From the NCBI RefSeq assembly GCF_036884845.1, contig NZ_CP145732.1:2666001-2730000 (forward strand): a DNA stretch of 64,000 nucleotides, in the 5' to 3' direction. Of this stretch, positions 43,497-54,701 are shown one piece after another. The translations under genes were made by a program, and so were the position numbers. Below the pieces are notes generated by a model. The model saw only the letters and a program-made list of their open reading frames with translations, had not been told where the DNA came from and did not search any database. The stretch comes from Pseudomonas sp. MAG733B. GTDB taxonomy: Bacteria; Pseudomonadota; Gammaproteobacteria; Pseudomonadales; Pseudomonadaceae. Position 1 is the first letter of the stretch. Each line of letters starts with the position of its first letter.

Positions 43497-44927
43497 ATGG
43501 CCGGCAAAACGCTCTACGACAAGCTCTGGGATTCGCATTTGGTCAAGCAGCGCGACGATGGCTCTGCGCTGATCTACATCGATCGTCACATCATCCACGA
43601 AGTGACCTCGCCGCAAGCCTTCGAAGGCCTGCGTCTGGCCGGGCGCAAGCCTTGGCGCATCGATGCCAACATCGCGACCCCGGACCACAACGTACCGACC
43701 ACCCCTGAGCGCAAGGGCGGCATAGAAGCCATTGCCGATCAGGTCTCGCGTTTGCAAGTCCAGACCCTCGACGACAACTGCGATGAATACGGCATCGTCG
43801 AGTTCAAGATGAACGATATCCGCCAAGGCATCGTCCACGTCATCGGCCCGGAGCAGGGCGCTACCTTGCCGGGCATGACCGTGGTCTGCGGCGACTCCCA
43901 TACCTCGACCCACGGCGCATTCGGCGCTCTGGCTCACGGTATCGGCACTTCCGAGGTCGAGCACGTGCTCGCCACTCAGTGCCTGGTCGCCAAGAAAATG
44001 AAAAACATGCTGGTGTCGGTCGAGGGCAAATTGCCGTTCGGCGTGACCGCCAAGGACATCGTCCTCGCGGTGATCGGCAAGATCGGCACCGCCGGCGGTA
44101 ACGGCCACGCCATCGAATTCGCCGGCAGCGCGATTCGCGACCTGTCCGTTGAAGGCCGCATGACCATCTGCAACATGTCCATCGAGGCCGGCGCTCGCGT
44201 AGGTCTGGTGGCGGCTGACGAAAAAACCGTGGCCTACGTGAAGGGCCGTCCATTTGCTCCCAAAGGCGCGGAATGGGACTTGGCCGTCGAAGCCTGGAAA
44301 GACCTGGTGTCCGATGCCGATGCGAAGTTCGACACCATCGTCGAGCTCGACGCGACCCAGATCAAGCCGCAAGTCAGCTGGGGCACTTCGCCTGAAATGG
44401 TATTGGCTGTGGATCAGAACGTGCCGGATCCTGCGAAGGAAATGGACCTGGTCAAGCGCGGTTCCATCGAGCGTGCCTTGAAATACATGGGTTTGACCGC
44501 CAATCAGGCGATCACCGACATTCAGCTGGATCGCGTGTTCATCGGCTCTTGCACCAACTCGCGGATCGAAGATTTGCGCGCTGCGGCAGTGATCGCCAAG
44601 GGCCGCAAAGTGGCTTCGACCATCAAGCAGGCCATCGTGGTGCCGGGCTCGGGTCTGGTGAAGGCGCAGGCTGAATCGGAAGGCCTGGACAAGATTTTCC
44701 TCGAGGCCGGTTTCGAATGGCGCGAGCCAGGTTGCTCGATGTGCCTGGCGATGAACCCGGACCGCTTGGAGTCGGGCGAGCATTGCGCCTCGACGTCCAA
44801 CCGTAACTTCGAAGGCCGTCAGGGCGCCGGTGGTCGTACTCACCTCGTCAGCCCGGCCATGGCCGCCGCCGCCGCTGTGAACGGTCGTTTCGTCGACGTC
44901 CGTGAATTGATCCAGGGAGCGCAGTAA
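43497..44927 (+). CDS. leuC: 3-isopropylmalate dehydratase large subunit
   Basis: A 476-residue aconitase-family subunit that with LeuD isomerises 2- to 3-isopropylmalate in leucine synthesis. 4Fe-4S ligands lie in [11 protein letters not shown] and [38 protein letters not shown] (in parts) is the family hallmark. GAGGA is 8 bases before the ATG at 43497. Two bases separate it from leuD. Confidence 0.97.
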   Translation: MAGKTLYDKLWDSHLVKQRDDGSALIYIDRHIIHEVTSPQAFEGLRLAGRKPWRIDANIATPDHNVPTTPERKGGIEAIADQVSRLQVQTLDDNCDEYGIVEFKMNDIRQGIVHVIGPEQGATLPGMTVVCGDSHTSTHGAFGALAHGIGTSEVEHVLATQCLVAKKMKNMLVSVEGKLPFGVTAKDIVLAVIGKIGTAGGNGHAIEFAGSAIRDLSVEGRMTICNMSIEAGARVGLVAADEKTVAYVKGRPFAPKGAEWDLAVEAWKDLVSDADAKFDTIVELDATQIKPQVSWGTSPEMVLAVDQNVPDPAKEMDLVKRGSIERALKYMGLTANQAITDIQLDRVFIGSCTNSRIEDLRAAAVIAKGRKVASTIKQAIVVPGSGLVKAQAESEGLDKIFLEAGFEWREPGCSMCLAMNPDRLESGEHCASTSNRNFEGRQGAGGRTHLVSPAMAAAAAVNGRFVDVRELIQGAQ

Positions 44928-44929
44928 GC

Positions 44930-45574
44930 ATGAGAGCATTTACCCAACATACTGGACTTGTCGCGCCTTTGGATCGTGCCAACGTCGACACCGATCAGAT
45001 CATTCCGAAGCAGTTCTTGAAGTCGATCAAGCGCACCGGTTTCGGTCCGAACCTGTTCGATGAATGGCGCTACCTTGATGTGGGGCAGCCGTACCAGGAC
45101 AACTCCAAGCGTCCGTTGAACAAGGATTTCGTCCTCAACGCCGAGCGTTATCAAGGCGCCAGCGTGTTGCTGGCCCGCGAGAACTTCGGTTGCGGCTCCA
45201 GCCGTGAGCACGCGCCATGGGCGCTGGAAGAATACGGTTTCCGCAGCATCATCGCGCCGAGCTACGCCGACATCTTCTTCAACAACAGCTTCAAGAACGG
45301 CTTGCTGCCGATCATCTTGAGCGACGCTGAAGTCGATGAGCTGTTCGAGCAGGTTGAAGCCGATCCGGGCTATCAATTGCAGGTTGATCTGCAAGCCCAG
45401 ACCGTGACCCGTCCGGACGGCAAGGTGTTGGACTTTGAAATCGATGCTTTCCGCAAACACTGCTTGCTCAACGGTCTGGACGATATCGGCCTGACCTTGC
45501 AGGACGGCGATGCGATTGCGACGTTTGAAGCCAAGCACCGTGCGAGCCAGCCGTGGTTGTTTCGCGACGCTTGA
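44930..45574 (+). CDS. leuD: 3-isopropylmalate dehydratase small subunit
   Basis: A 214-residue swivel-domain subunit: [20 protein letters not shown] and [14 protein letters not shown] are the LeuD hallmarks. GGGAG precedes the ATG. It partners LeuC, directly upstream. Confidence 0.97.
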   Translation: MRAFTQHTGLVAPLDRANVDTDQIIPKQFLKSIKRTGFGPNLFDEWRYLDVGQPYQDNSKRPLNKDFVLNAERYQGASVLLARENFGCGSSREHAPWALEEYGFRSIIAPSYADIFFNNSFKNGLLPIILSDAEVDELFEQVEADPGYQLQVDLQAQTVTRPDGKVLDFEIDAFRKHCLLNGLDDIGLTLQDGDAIATFEAKHRASQPWLFRDA

Positions 45575-45606
45575 TTGATCCGAGATTTATGTAGGTAGGG
45601 CCGGCC

Positions 45607-45685
45607 TCTTCGCGAGCAAGCCCGCTCCCACATTGGATTTGTGGTGTTTACAAAACCCCTGTGGGAGCGGGCTTGCTCGCGAAGA
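45607..45685. repeat. Paired REP element (GGGAGCGGGCTTGCTCGCGA type)
   Basis: TCTTCGCGAGCAAGCCCGCT...CCCACA (45607-45632) and its perfect inverted copy TGTGGGAGCGGGCTTGCTCG...CGAAGA (45660-45685), 27 bases apart, between leuD and the methyltransferase gene. Confidence 0.9.
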
Positions 45686-45732
45686 CGGCAGCTCAGGCGA
45701 CACAAGGCTAAACCCCAAAAAAGGAAGTCCCC

Positions 45733-46500
45733 ATGACCAGCACTGCCCAGCACACCCAGGTAGTTCAGAAGCAATTCGGTGAACAGGCTTCGGCCTATCT
45801 GAGCAGCGCCGTACACGCTCAAGGCACCGAATTCGCGCTGCTACAGGCCGAGTTGGCGGGGCAGGGCGAGGCCAGGGTTCTGGACTTGGGCTGTGGCGCC
45901 GGCCACGTGAGTTTTCACGTCGCCTCGTTGGTGAAAGAAGTGGTGGCCTATGACCTGTCGCAGCAAATGCTCGACGTGGTGACGGCTGCTGCTGTCGACC
46001 GTGGCTTGAGCAACGTGTCCACGGTCAACGGTGCCGCCGAGCGTCTGCCATTCGCCGACGGCGAGTTCGATTTCGTCTTCAGCCGTTATTCGGCGCATCA
46101 CTGGAGCGATCTCGGCCTGGCCCTGCGCGAAGTACGCCGGGTGTTGAAGCCGGGTGGCGTGGCGGCGTTCATCGATGTGTTGTCACCGGGCAGCCCGTTG
46201 TTCGACACTTACCTGCAAAGCGTCGAAGTGCTGCGCGACACCAGCCATGTGCGCGATTATTCCGCCGGTGAGTGGTTGCGTCAGGTCAGCGAAGCGGGGT
46301 TGCATACCCGCAGTACCACGCGTCAGCGTCTGCGCCTGGAATACAACAGCTGGGTCGAACGCATGCGCACACCGCAAGTGATGCGTGCAGCGATCCGCGA
46401 ACTGCAGCAATCGATGGGCAACGAAGTACGCGAATATTTTGAGATTGAGGCCGATGGTTCGTTCAGTACGGATGTACTCGTGCTGATGGCTGAACGATAA
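45733..46500 (+). CDS. Class I SAM-dependent methyltransferase
   Basis: A 255-residue methyltransferase of the UbiE/Coq5-like Methyltransf_11 type: SAM motif I VLDLGCGAGHVSFHVA near residue 50, motif II DLSQQMLD, then AERLPFADGEFDFVFSRYSAHHW and VRRVLKPGGVAAFIDV. It sits between leuD and leuB in the conserved Pseudomonas order; no role in leucine synthesis is known, and its substrate is unknown. Confidence 0.92.
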   Translation: MTSTAQHTQVVQKQFGEQASAYLSSAVHAQGTEFALLQAELAGQGEARVLDLGCGAGHVSFHVASLVKEVVAYDLSQQMLDVVTAAAVDRGLSNVSTVNGAAERLPFADGEFDFVFSRYSAHHWSDLGLALREVRRVLKPGGVAAFIDVLSPGSPLFDTYLQSVEVLRDTSHVRDYSAGEWLRQVSEAGLHTRSTTRQRLRLEYNSWVERMRTPQVMRAAIRELQQSMGNEVREYFEIEADGSFSTDVLVLMAER

Positions 46501-46569
46501 GCGCCGAACGATAAGCATTTTTCCGGGCGCGCCGGTCGATGGCGCACCGACTGAAGACATGAGGAAAGC

Positions 46570-47652
<1,083 letters not shown>

Positions 47653-47718
47653 TCTCTCGGGCCCGCTGCCAAATTCAAGATAAAGCAGCGGCCCACATTT
47701 CAAGAAGGTGTAGTTGCG

Positions 47719-48831
47719 ATGAAACGTGTAGGTCTGATCGGTTGGCGCGGTATGGTCGGTTCCGTGCTCATGCAGCGGATGCTGGAAGAGCAGGATTTCG
47801 ATCTTATCGAGCCGGTGTTTTTCACCACTTCCAATGTCGGTGGCCAAGGCCCGTCCGTGGGCAAGGACATTGCTCCGCTCAAGGACGCTTACAGCATTGA
47901 AGAGCTGAAAACCCTCGACGTGATTCTGACCTGCCAGGGTGGCGACTACACCAGCGAAGTGTTCCCCAAGCTGCGCGAAGCCGGCTGGCAGGGTTACTGG
48001 ATCGACGCCGCTTCCAGCCTGCGCATGCAGGATGACGCGGTCATCGTTCTGGACCCGGTCAACCGCAAGGTTATCGACCAGCAACTGGACGCGGGCACCA
48101 AGAACTACATCGGCGGCAACTGCACCGTCAGCCTGATGCTGATGGGCCTGGGCGGTCTGTTCGAAGCCGGTCTGGTCGAGTGGATGAGCGCCATGACTTA
48201 TCAGGCGGCCTCCGGTGCCGGCGCGCAGAACATGCGTGAATTGATCAAGCAAATGGGCGCGACCCACGCCGCTGTCGCCGATCAACTGGCCGACCCGGCC
48301 AGCGCGATCCTCGACATCGACCGTCGTGTGGCCGAAGCCATGCGCAGCGACGCGTACCCAACCGAAAACTTCGGCGTACCGCTGGCCGGCAGCCTGATCC
48401 CGTGGATCGACAAGGAACTGCCGAACGGTCAGAGCCGCGAAGAGTGGAAGGCCCAGGCCGAGACCAACAAGATCCTCGGTCGCTTCAAGAGTCCGATCCC
48501 GGTGGATGGCATCTGCGTGCGCATCGGCGCCATGCGCTGCCACAGCCAGGCGCTGACCATCAAGCTGAACAAAGACGTGCCAATGGCCGATATCGAAGGG
48601 CTGATCAGCCAGCACAACCCTTGGGTCAAGCTGGTGCCGAACAACCGCGATATCAGCATTCAGGAGCTGAGCCCGAACAAGGTCACCGGCACCCTGAACA
48701 TTCCGGTCGGCCGTTTGCGCAAGCTGAACATGGGTTCGCAGTTCCTTGGCGCGTTCACCGTCGGCGACCAACTGCTGTGGGGCGCGGCCGAACCGCTGCG
48801 TCGAATGCTGCGGATCCTGCTTGAGCGTTGA
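47719..48831 (+). CDS. asd: Aspartate-semialdehyde dehydrogenase
   Basis: A 370-residue enzyme that reduces aspartyl phosphate to aspartate semialdehyde for lysine, threonine, methionine and diaminopimelate. N-terminal [18 protein letters not shown], nucleophile Cys135 in [15 protein letters not shown] (as in E. coli) and the base His in [20 protein letters not shown] precedes the ATG. Closed by a terminator; a catalytically altered paralogue follows 260 bases on. Confidence 0.97.
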   Translation: MKRVGLIGWRGMVGSVLMQRMLEEQDFDLIEPVFFTTSNVGGQGPSVGKDIAPLKDAYSIEELKTLDVILTCQGGDYTSEVFPKLREAGWQGYWIDAASSLRMQDDAVIVLDPVNRKVIDQQLDAGTKNYIGGNCTVSLMLMGLGGLFEAGLVEWMSAMTYQAASGAGAQNMRELIKQMGATHAAVADQLADPASAILDIDRRVAEAMRSDAYPTENFGVPLAGSLIPWIDKELPNGQSREEWKAQAETNKILGRFKSPIPVDGICVRIGAMRCHSQALTIKLNKDVPMADIEGLISQHNPWVKLVPNNRDISIQELSPNKVTGTLNIPVGRLRKLNMGSQFLGAFTVGDQLLWGAAEPLRRMLRILLER

Positions 48832-48850
48832 TCGATTGATGCAATGAAAC

Positions 48851-48883
48851 AACCCGCGCCTTGAAAGAGGTGCGGGTTTTTTT
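48851..48883 (+). terminator. Rho-independent terminator of asd
   Basis: AACCCGCGCCT (48851-48861) pairs with AGGTGCGGGTT (48868-48878, one G-T), then a run of T's to 48883. Confidence 0.9.
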
Positions 48884-48913
48884 ATCCCTGAGGTTTCTCG
48901 GCTATCTGCTCTG

Positions 48914-49013
48914 GCCTCATCGCTGGCAAGCCAGCTCCCACAACGTCGGGAGTCAAACATGAAATGTGTGTACACCAGCAAATCCTGTGGGAGCTGGCTT
49001 GCCAGCGATGGGG
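48914..49013. repeat. Paired REP element (TCGCTGGCAAGCCAGCTCCC type)
   Basis: GCCTCATCGCTGGCAAGCCA...CTCCCACA (48914-48942) and its inverted copy CTGTGGGAGCTGGCTTGCCA...GATGGGG (48985-49013), about 42 bases apart. Confidence 0.9.
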
Positions 49014-49094
49014 CCGTTACGGGCACCATCGAATTGCCTGTGTGGCACCCACCCGGTAAAGTGCCGCTCCCCCCGTTTCGCCAGAGGTAGAACC

Positions 49095-50105
49095 ATGAGC
49101 CAGTCCATTGATATTGCCGTGATCGGCGCCACCGGTACTGTCGGCGAAACGCTGGTGCAGATTCTCGAAGAGCGCGACTTCCCGGTCGGCAACCTGCACT
49201 TGCTGGCCAGTAGCGAATCCGCCGGCAGTTCGGTGCCGTTTCGCGGCAAGAACGTGCGTGTGCGCGAAGCCGATGAGTTCGACTTCAGCAAAGTGCAACT
49301 GGTGTTCTTTGCCGCAGGCCCGGCAGCGACCCTGAGTTTCGCTTCCCGCGCCACCGCTGCCGGTTGCTCGATCATCGACCTGTCCGGCGCCTTGCCCGCC
49401 GATCAAGCGCCGCAAGTGGTGCCGGAAGCCAACGCGCAAGTACTGGCCGGTCTGAAAAAGCCATTCCAGGTCAGCAGCCCGAGCCCATCGGCCACCACTT
49501 TGGCGGTGGTGCTCGCGCCATTGCTGGGCTTGCTCGATTTGCAGCGCGTCAGCCTGACCGCCAGCCTGGCGGTGTCGGCTCAAGGTCGCGAGGCTGTCAG
49601 CGAGCTGGCGCGGCAGACCGCCGAGCTATTGAATGTGCGCCCGCTGGAGCCGAAGTTCTTTGATCGGCAGATGGCCTTCAACCTGCTGGCACAAGTCGGC
49701 AAGCAGGACGAGCAGGGTCATACGCTGCTGGAAAAACGCCTGGTGCGAGAGCTGCGGCAGGTCATGGCACTGCCTTCTCTGAAAATATCCGTCACTTGCA
49801 TTCAAGCCCCGGTGTTTTTTGGCGATAGCTATAGCGTGACCCTGCAGTCCGCGAGCGATATCGACCTGACGAAAGTCAACGCTGCACTGGAAGACGCACC
49901 CGGCATCGAACTGGTCGAGGCCGGTGATTATCCGACTGCGGTCGGCGATGCGGTGGGGCAGGATGTGGTCTACGTTGGTCGGGTTCGCCATGGTATCGAC
50001 GACCTGTCGGAACTAAATATGTGGCTGACGTCAGATAACGTACGCAAGGGCGCCGCGCTCAATGCTGTGCAGCTGGCTGAGTTGTTGATTAAAGACCTGC
50101 TGTAA
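49095..50105 (+). CDS. Aspartate-semialdehyde dehydrogenase paralogue (Usg-like)
   Basis: A 336-residue protein with the same fold as Asd: IAVIGATGTVGETLVQILEERDFP nucleotide-binding start, FFAAGPAATLSFA, DLSGALPAD and KISVTCIQAPVFFGDSYSV near the end. The family nucleophile motif NPNCST is SPSPSAT here, so the Cys is replaced by Pro131 and the usual reaction cannot occur. It matches the Usg-1/asd2 proteins that sit between asd and fimV in pseudomonads. AGAGG precedes the ATG. A regulatory or structural role is likely but unknown. Confidence 0.9.
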   Translation: MSQSIDIAVIGATGTVGETLVQILEERDFPVGNLHLLASSESAGSSVPFRGKNVRVREADEFDFSKVQLVFFAAGPAATLSFASRATAAGCSIIDLSGALPADQAPQVVPEANAQVLAGLKKPFQVSSPSPSATTLAVVLAPLLGLLDLQRVSLTASLAVSAQGREAVSELARQTAELLNVRPLEPKFFDRQMAFNLLAQVGKQDEQGHTLLEKRLVRELRQVMALPSLKISVTCIQAPVFFGDSYSVTLQSASDIDLTKVNAALEDAPGIELVEAGDYPTAVGDAVGQDVVYVGRVRHGIDDLSELNMWLTSDNVRKGAALNAVQLAELLIKDLL

Positions 50106-50192
50106 AAGATACTTGATCGCGCGCAACGCCCTACGGCAGCGGCAATCAACACCTTCTCGCTGGCCGAGGAATGTTCAAACTAAGGATGAGCT

Positions 50193-52913
50193 ATGGTTCA
50201 AGTTCGCAAACTGGTGTTAGCAATAGCGGCCGCCTCGGCGCTGTCCTCCGGTATGGCGCATGCCCTCGGGCTCGGGGAGCTGACCCTGAAATCGACGCTC
50301 AACCAGCCGCTGGTGGCGGAAATCGAGCTGCTCGATGTCAAGGATCTGACCGCTGCCGAAGTGGTGCCGAGCCTGGCTTCGCCTGAAGATTTCGCCAAGG
50401 CGGGTGTCGACCGCCAGGCGTTTCTCAACGACTTGACCTTTACCCCGGTGCTTAACGCCAGTGGTAAAAGCATCCTGCGTGTGACTTCCAGCAAGCCGCT
50501 CTCCGAACCGATGGTGAAATTCCTGGTTCAAGTGATGTGGCCCAACGGTCGTTTGCTGCGCGACTACAGCGTGCTGCTCGATCCGTCCAAATTCTCGCCG
50601 CAAACCGCTGAAGCGGCTGCGCAGCCGGCGCCGACCGGCACCACGCCTGTCACCGGCGCAACCCAGCCGTCCCAATACACCACCACGCCGCGCGACACCC
50701 TTTGGGAAATCGCAGCGAAGGCGCGTAATGGCGGTTCGATTCAACAAACCATGCTGGCGATCCAGGCGCTGAACCCGGATGCCTTCATCGACGGCAACAT
50801 CAATCGCTTGAAAACCGGGCAAGTGCTGCGCCTGCCGGATCAAACGCAAAGCACCAACCTGCCGCAACCCAAGGCCATTGCCGAAGTGGCGGCGCAGAAC
50901 ACCGCGTGGCGTCAGGGTCGTCGTTATGTGGCGAAGCCTGGCACCGGGCAGCAGCAACTCGATGCGACCAATCGCGGTCGTGGTGACGCGCCAGCCACGC
51001 AAACCGGTCAGGACAAGCTGAGCCTGGTTTCCGCCGAGTCCGGCAAGGCCGGTGGCAAAGGTCAGGCAGGTGATGCCAAGGCTTTGGGCAACAAACTGGC
51101 CGTCACCCAGGAAAGCCTCGACACGACCCGTCGTGACAATGCCGAGCTGAAAAGTCGCGTGGCCGATCTGCAAAGTCAGATGGACAAGCTGCAACGCCTG
51201 ATCGAACTGAAGAACAATCAACTGGCCAAGTTGCAAGCCGAAGGTGCCGCGGGTGCGCCGGCTGCCGCTACTGCCGCGACCGCTCCGGCGATCACCGCTG
51301 AGCTGGCGCCCAATCCGACTGCAACGCCTGCCGAGCCTGTGGCTGCGGTGCCGGCAGCTCCTGAAGCCACTCCGGCGCCAGCCGAACAACCCGTCGAGCC
51401 AAAACCGGCTGCCTCCGACGAGCAGAAGTTCAACGAGTTGCTGACCAACCCATGGCTATTGGGTCTGGCCGGTGGCGGGGCGGTAGTCGTTTTGCTGTTG
51501 TTGCTGTTGCTGGCACGTCGCCGCAAAGCCCAGCAGGAAGCCGAGAAACACCTGCGCATGGCCCGTGCCTTGTCCGAAGAGCAAGAGTTCTCCGCCGAAC
51601 TCGACCTGCCGGAAAGCAGCTTCGAAGGCCTGGAAGTTCCACCGCCAAGCGTGAAGCTTGCGACCGCTCCGGCACCTGCGCCAGCGCCAGTGATTACCCC
51701 GGTTGTGGTAACGCCACCGATTGCAGCGCCGCTGGTCGCTCCAGCCGCCGAGCGTTCGGACGATGTGTTGGGTCAAGCCCAGTCGCACATCGCTGCCGGT
51801 CGCCTGAACCAGGCTGCCGCGCTGCTGGAAGATGGCATCAAGCAAGAGCCGCAGCGCAGTGATCTGCGTCTCAAGCTGATGGAAGTCTACGGTCTGCAGG
51901 GCGACCGCGATGCGTTCGTGGTTCAAGAGCGTCAGTTGGTGGCCAATGGCGACAACTTCGCCCAGGTCGAAAAACTGAAAAGCCGTTTCCCGGCCATGGC
52001 GCTGGTCGCTGCTGGCGGTATCGCGGCTGCTGCCGTCGCGGCCGAGCTGGACGCGCAATACGTCAAGGATCTGTTGCTGGATGAGCCGCAAGCACTAGAA
52101 TCAGAGCCCGCGCCAATTGACGACGACTTCGACAGTGCTTTCGATCTGAGTCTCGACGACCTGGAAAACGTTGCGCCGGCCGCGGCTGAACCCGTTCCAG
52201 CCCCGGCCGTCGACGACCTCGACAGTGCTTTCGATCTGAGTCTTGATGACCTGGACAACATCACTCCGGCAGCTGCTGCGCCAGCGCCGCAGGCGGAACC
52301 GGAACCGATTGCGACTCTGGACGAGCTGGAAGATTTCCCGCTGGACGACGACCTGAGCTTCGAGTCGGTGTTGCAGCAGCAGACTGAAATCAAGGAAAAC
52401 CTCGACGACCTGTCGGATTTCGATCTGGACATGGACCTCGGTGCCGAACCGTCTCCGGCCATTCTGGCGGAAGACGATTTCCTGCTGGATCTGGATGAGG
52501 GCGTGAAGGATCTGCCGCCGGTCGAAGCGCCAACCGTGGCCGAAGCACCGCTGGACGACCTGGAGCTGCCGGCCGATTTCGACTTGTCGCTGGCCGACGA
52601 GATGGACGCTGCAACGACTCCGAATGCATTCGAGTCCGAGCTGGATGACGTCAACGCCGAACTGGATCGCCTGTCCCAGAGCATCAGCGAGCCAACGTTC
52701 ACCGTGGATGATGCCTTGGCTACCGTGGACGACGAGCCGGACTTCGATTTCTTGTCCGGCACCGACGAAGTCGCTACCAAACTCGATCTGGCCCAGGCCT
52801 ACATCGACATGGGTGACAACGACGGCGCCCGCGACATCCTCAATGAGGTGGTAACCGAAGGCGATGCCGGGCAGAAGAGCGAAGCCAAGGAGATGCTTTC
52901 GCGTCTGGCTTGA
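50193..52913 (+). CDS. fimV: FimV polar hub protein (motility, type IV pilus assembly)
   Basis: A 906-residue inner-membrane protein. Signal peptide (MVQVRKLVLAIAAASALSSGMAHA), the FimV N-terminal domain GLGELTLKSTLNQPLVAEIELLDV (in parts), a LysM peptidoglycan-binding domain (about residues 165-215), a coiled coil (about 305-350), a Pro/Ala linker, one TM segment (GLAGGGAVVVLLLLLLLA, about 425-442) and a long acidic cytoplasmic part ending in a TPR-like FimV C-terminal domain (ATKLDLAQAYIDMGDNDGARDILNEVV, in parts). The acidic part holds two copies of DSAFDLSLDDL. FimV marks the cell pole and supports type IV pili and cAMP signalling. Confidence 0.95.
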   Translation: MVQVRKLVLAIAAASALSSGMAHALGLGELTLKSTLNQPLVAEIELLDVKDLTAAEVVPSLASPEDFAKAGVDRQAFLNDLTFTPVLNASGKSILRVTSSKPLSEPMVKFLVQVMWPNGRLLRDYSVLLDPSKFSPQTAEAAAQPAPTGTTPVTGATQPSQYTTTPRDTLWEIAAKARNGGSIQQTMLAIQALNPDAFIDGNINRLKTGQVLRLPDQTQSTNLPQPKAIAEVAAQNTAWRQGRRYVAKPGTGQQQLDATNRGRGDAPATQTGQDKLSLVSAESGKAGGKGQAGDAKALGNKLAVTQESLDTTRRDNAELKSRVADLQSQMDKLQRLIELKNNQLAKLQAEGAAGAPAAATAATAPAITAELAPNPTATPAEPVAAVPAAPEATPAPAEQPVEPKPAASDEQKFNELLTNPWLLGLAGGGAVVVLLLLLLLARRRKAQQEAEKHLRMARALSEEQEFSAELDLPESSFEGLEVPPPSVKLATAPAPAPAPVITPVVVTPPIAAPLVAPAAERSDDVLGQAQSHIAAGRLNQAAALLEDGIKQEPQRSDLRLKLMEVYGLQGDRDAFVVQERQLVANGDNFAQVEKLKSRFPAMALVAAGGIAAAAVAAELDAQYVKDLLLDEPQALESEPAPIDDDFDSAFDLSLDDLENVAPAAAEPVPAPAVDDLDSAFDLSLDDLDNITPAAAAPAPQAEPEPIATLDELEDFPLDDDLSFESVLQQQTEIKENLDDLSDFDLDMDLGAEPSPAILAEDDFLLDLDEGVKDLPPVEAPTVAEAPLDDLELPADFDLSLADEMDAATTPNAFESELDDVNAELDRLSQSISEPTFTVDDALATVDDEPDFDFLSGTDEVATKLDLAQAYIDMGDNDGARDILNEVVTEGDAGQKSEAKEMLSRLA

Positions 52914-52927
52914 GTTAATCGTTGAAT

Positions 52928-52957
52928 AAAGCGGCAGCCCATTGAGGCTGCCGTTTT
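52928..52957 (+). terminator. Rho-independent terminator of fimV
   Basis: CGGCAGCC (52932-52939) pairs with GGCTGCCG (52946-52953), then TTTT; an A-tract precedes it. Confidence 0.88.
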
Positions 52958-52990
52958 AGTTTCTGGCTGCAGTTGAGGTTGGATGTAGGG

Positions 52991-53071
52991 GCCTCATCGC
53001 TGGCAAGCCAGCTCCCACAGTGATTTATGTCGCCCGGAAAACCTGTGGGAGTTGGCTTGCCAGCGATGGGG
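52991..53071. repeat. Paired REP element (TCGCTGGCAAGCCAGCTCCC type)
   Basis: GCCTCATCGCTGGCAAGCCA...CTCCCACAG (52991-53020) and inverted CTGTGGGAGTTGGCTTGCCA...GATGGGG (53043-53071). Same subtype as the pair at 48914, 4 kb upstream. Confidence 0.9.
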
Positions 53072-53095
53072 TCGTAACAGTCAATGGAGATCTCA

Positions 53096-53124
53096 CTGGC
53101 ATCCCCGCCCGAGCACCTTATAAT
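53096..53124 (+). promoter_or_regulatory. Sigma-70-like promoter of truA
   Basis: CTGGCA (53096-53101), a 17-base spacer and a perfect TATAAT (53119-53124). Transcription should start near 53131, which helps choose the truA start codon. Confidence 0.75.
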
Positions 53125-53159
53125 GCCCGCCTTTGCGTACATCAGCAGGCTGTCACTCC

Positions 53160-54014
53160 TTGGCAAATATAGATAACCCGGCCGCCGAACTGGCAGCCGA
53201 GGGCTTTTACCGGATCGCGTTGGGCGTCGAATACAAAGGCTCGCGCTATCGCGGCTGGCAGCGCCAGGCCTCCGGCGTGCTCACCGTGCAGGAAACCCTC
53301 GAAAACGCCTTGTCCAAAGTCGCCGATTCGCCGGTTTCGCTGCTGTGCGCCGGGCGTACCGACGCTGGCGTGCATGCTTGCGGACAGGTGGTGCATTTCG
53401 ATACCCAGGTCGAGCGATCGATGAAAGCCTGGGTCATGGGCGCCAACATCAACCTGCCGCACGACGTCAGTGTCAGTTGGGCCAAGGTCATGCCGGCGCA
53501 CTTCCATGCGCGGTTCAAGGCCATCGCCCGGCGTTATCGCTACGTGATCTACAACGATCAGATCCGTCCGGCGCACCTGAACGAAGAAATCACCTGGAAC
53601 CACCGTCCGCTGGACGTCGAGCGCATGGCCGAAGCGGCGCAATATCTGGTGGGCACCCACGATTTCAGCGCTTTCCGCGCCGGCCAGTGCCAGGCCAAGT
53701 CGCCGATCAAGGAGCTGCATCACCTGCGCGTCACGCGCCACGGCAAGATGATCGTGCTGGATATCCGTGCCAGTGCCTTTCTGCACCACATGGTGCGCAA
53801 CATCGCCGGTGTGCTGATGACCATCGGTGCCGGCGAGCGTCCGGTGGAGTGGATGAAAGAAGTGCTGGAAAGCCGAATCCGCCGTTCCGGCGGGGTAACG
53901 GCGCATCCGTTTGGGCTGTATCTGGTGCAGGTCGAGTACCGCGACGAGTTCGAATTGCCCGAGCGTTACATTGGCCCACACTTCCTCACCGGTTTCTCCG
54001 AACTTGACGGCTGA
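53160..54014 (+). CDS. truA: tRNA pseudouridine(38-40) synthase
   Basis: A 284-residue enzyme that isomerises U38-U40 in tRNA anticodon arms. The core starts YRIALGVEYKGSRYRGWQRQ, with catalytic Asp in CAGRTDAGVHACGQVVHFDT (in parts), RRYRYVIYN and FLHHMVRNIAGVLM. There is no ATG or GTG in the upstream frame. The TTG at 53160 was chosen because the TATAAT promoter puts the transcript start near 53131, which excludes the TTG at 53133 as an ordinary start. Exact start uncertain by about 10-15 residues. Confidence 0.93.
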   Translation: MANIDNPAAELAAEGFYRIALGVEYKGSRYRGWQRQASGVLTVQETLENALSKVADSPVSLLCAGRTDAGVHACGQVVHFDTQVERSMKAWVMGANINLPHDVSVSWAKVMPAHFHARFKAIARRYRYVIYNDQIRPAHLNEEITWNHRPLDVERMAEAAQYLVGTHDFSAFRAGQCQAKSPIKELHHLRVTRHGKMIVLDIRASAFLHHMVRNIAGVLMTIGAGERPVEWMKEVLESRIRRSGGVTAHPFGLYLVQVEYRDEFELPERYIGPHFLTGFSELDG

Positions 54015-54077
54015 CGCCCTCGAACGCTTTTGTTACCATCCGGGACTTTCTCGGATTTGCCGTGGGGTTTTATCGAC

Positions 54078-54701
54078 ATGTCAGCCGTTCGCAGCAAGAT
54101 TTGCGGGATTACCCGCATAGAAGATGCGTTGGCAGCGGTCGAAGCCGGGGCCGATGCCATCGGATTTGTGTTTTACGCCAAGAGCCCGCGGGCGGTGACG
54201 TTCCAGCAGGCGCGCGCGATCGTCAAGGCGCTGCCGCCGTTTGTCACGACCGTCGGTTTGTTCGTCAATGCCAGCCGTGCCGAGTTGAGCGAGATCCTCG
54301 ATGCCGTGCCGCTGGACCTGTTGCAGTTCCATGGCGATGAAACCGCCGCGGAGTGCGAAAGCTGGGATCGTCCGTACATCAAAGCGTTGCGGGTCAAGGC
54401 CGGCGACGACATTGCCGCGGCGTGCGAGGCTTATCCGAGTGCCAGCGGCATTCTGCTCGACGCCTATGTCGAAGGCATTCCCGGCGGAACCGGCGAGGCG
54501 TTCGACTGGTCTCTGATACCTCAAGGCTTGAGCAAGCCGATCATTCTCGCGGGTGGATTGACCCCGGATAACGTCGCCGATGCAGTGGCCCGGGTCCGGC
54601 CTTATGCCGTGGATGTCAGCGGCGGGGTAGAGGCGAGCAAGGGCATCAAGGATCACGCAAAGATTCAGGCATTTATCAAAGCGGCTGCAGGAAAGTTGTA
54701 G
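54078..54701 (+). CDS. trpF: Phosphoribosylanthranilate isomerase
   Basis: A 207-residue TIM-barrel enzyme of tryptophan synthesis (Amadori rearrangement). [26 protein letters not shown] (in parts) with the catalytic Cys, [30 protein letters not shown]. Full length. The ATG at 54078 fits; an upstream ATG at 54030 would add 16 atypical residues. The last stop-codon bases overlap the start of a REP unit. Confidence 0.95.
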   Translation: MSAVRSKICGITRIEDALAAVEAGADAIGFVFYAKSPRAVTFQQARAIVKALPPFVTTVGLFVNASRAELSEILDAVPLDLLQFHGDETAAECESWDRPYIKALRVKAGDDIAAACEAYPSASGILLDAYVEGIPGGTGEAFDWSLIPQGLSKPIILAGGLTPDNVADAVARVRPYAVDVSGGVEASKGIKDHAKIQAFIKAAAGKL

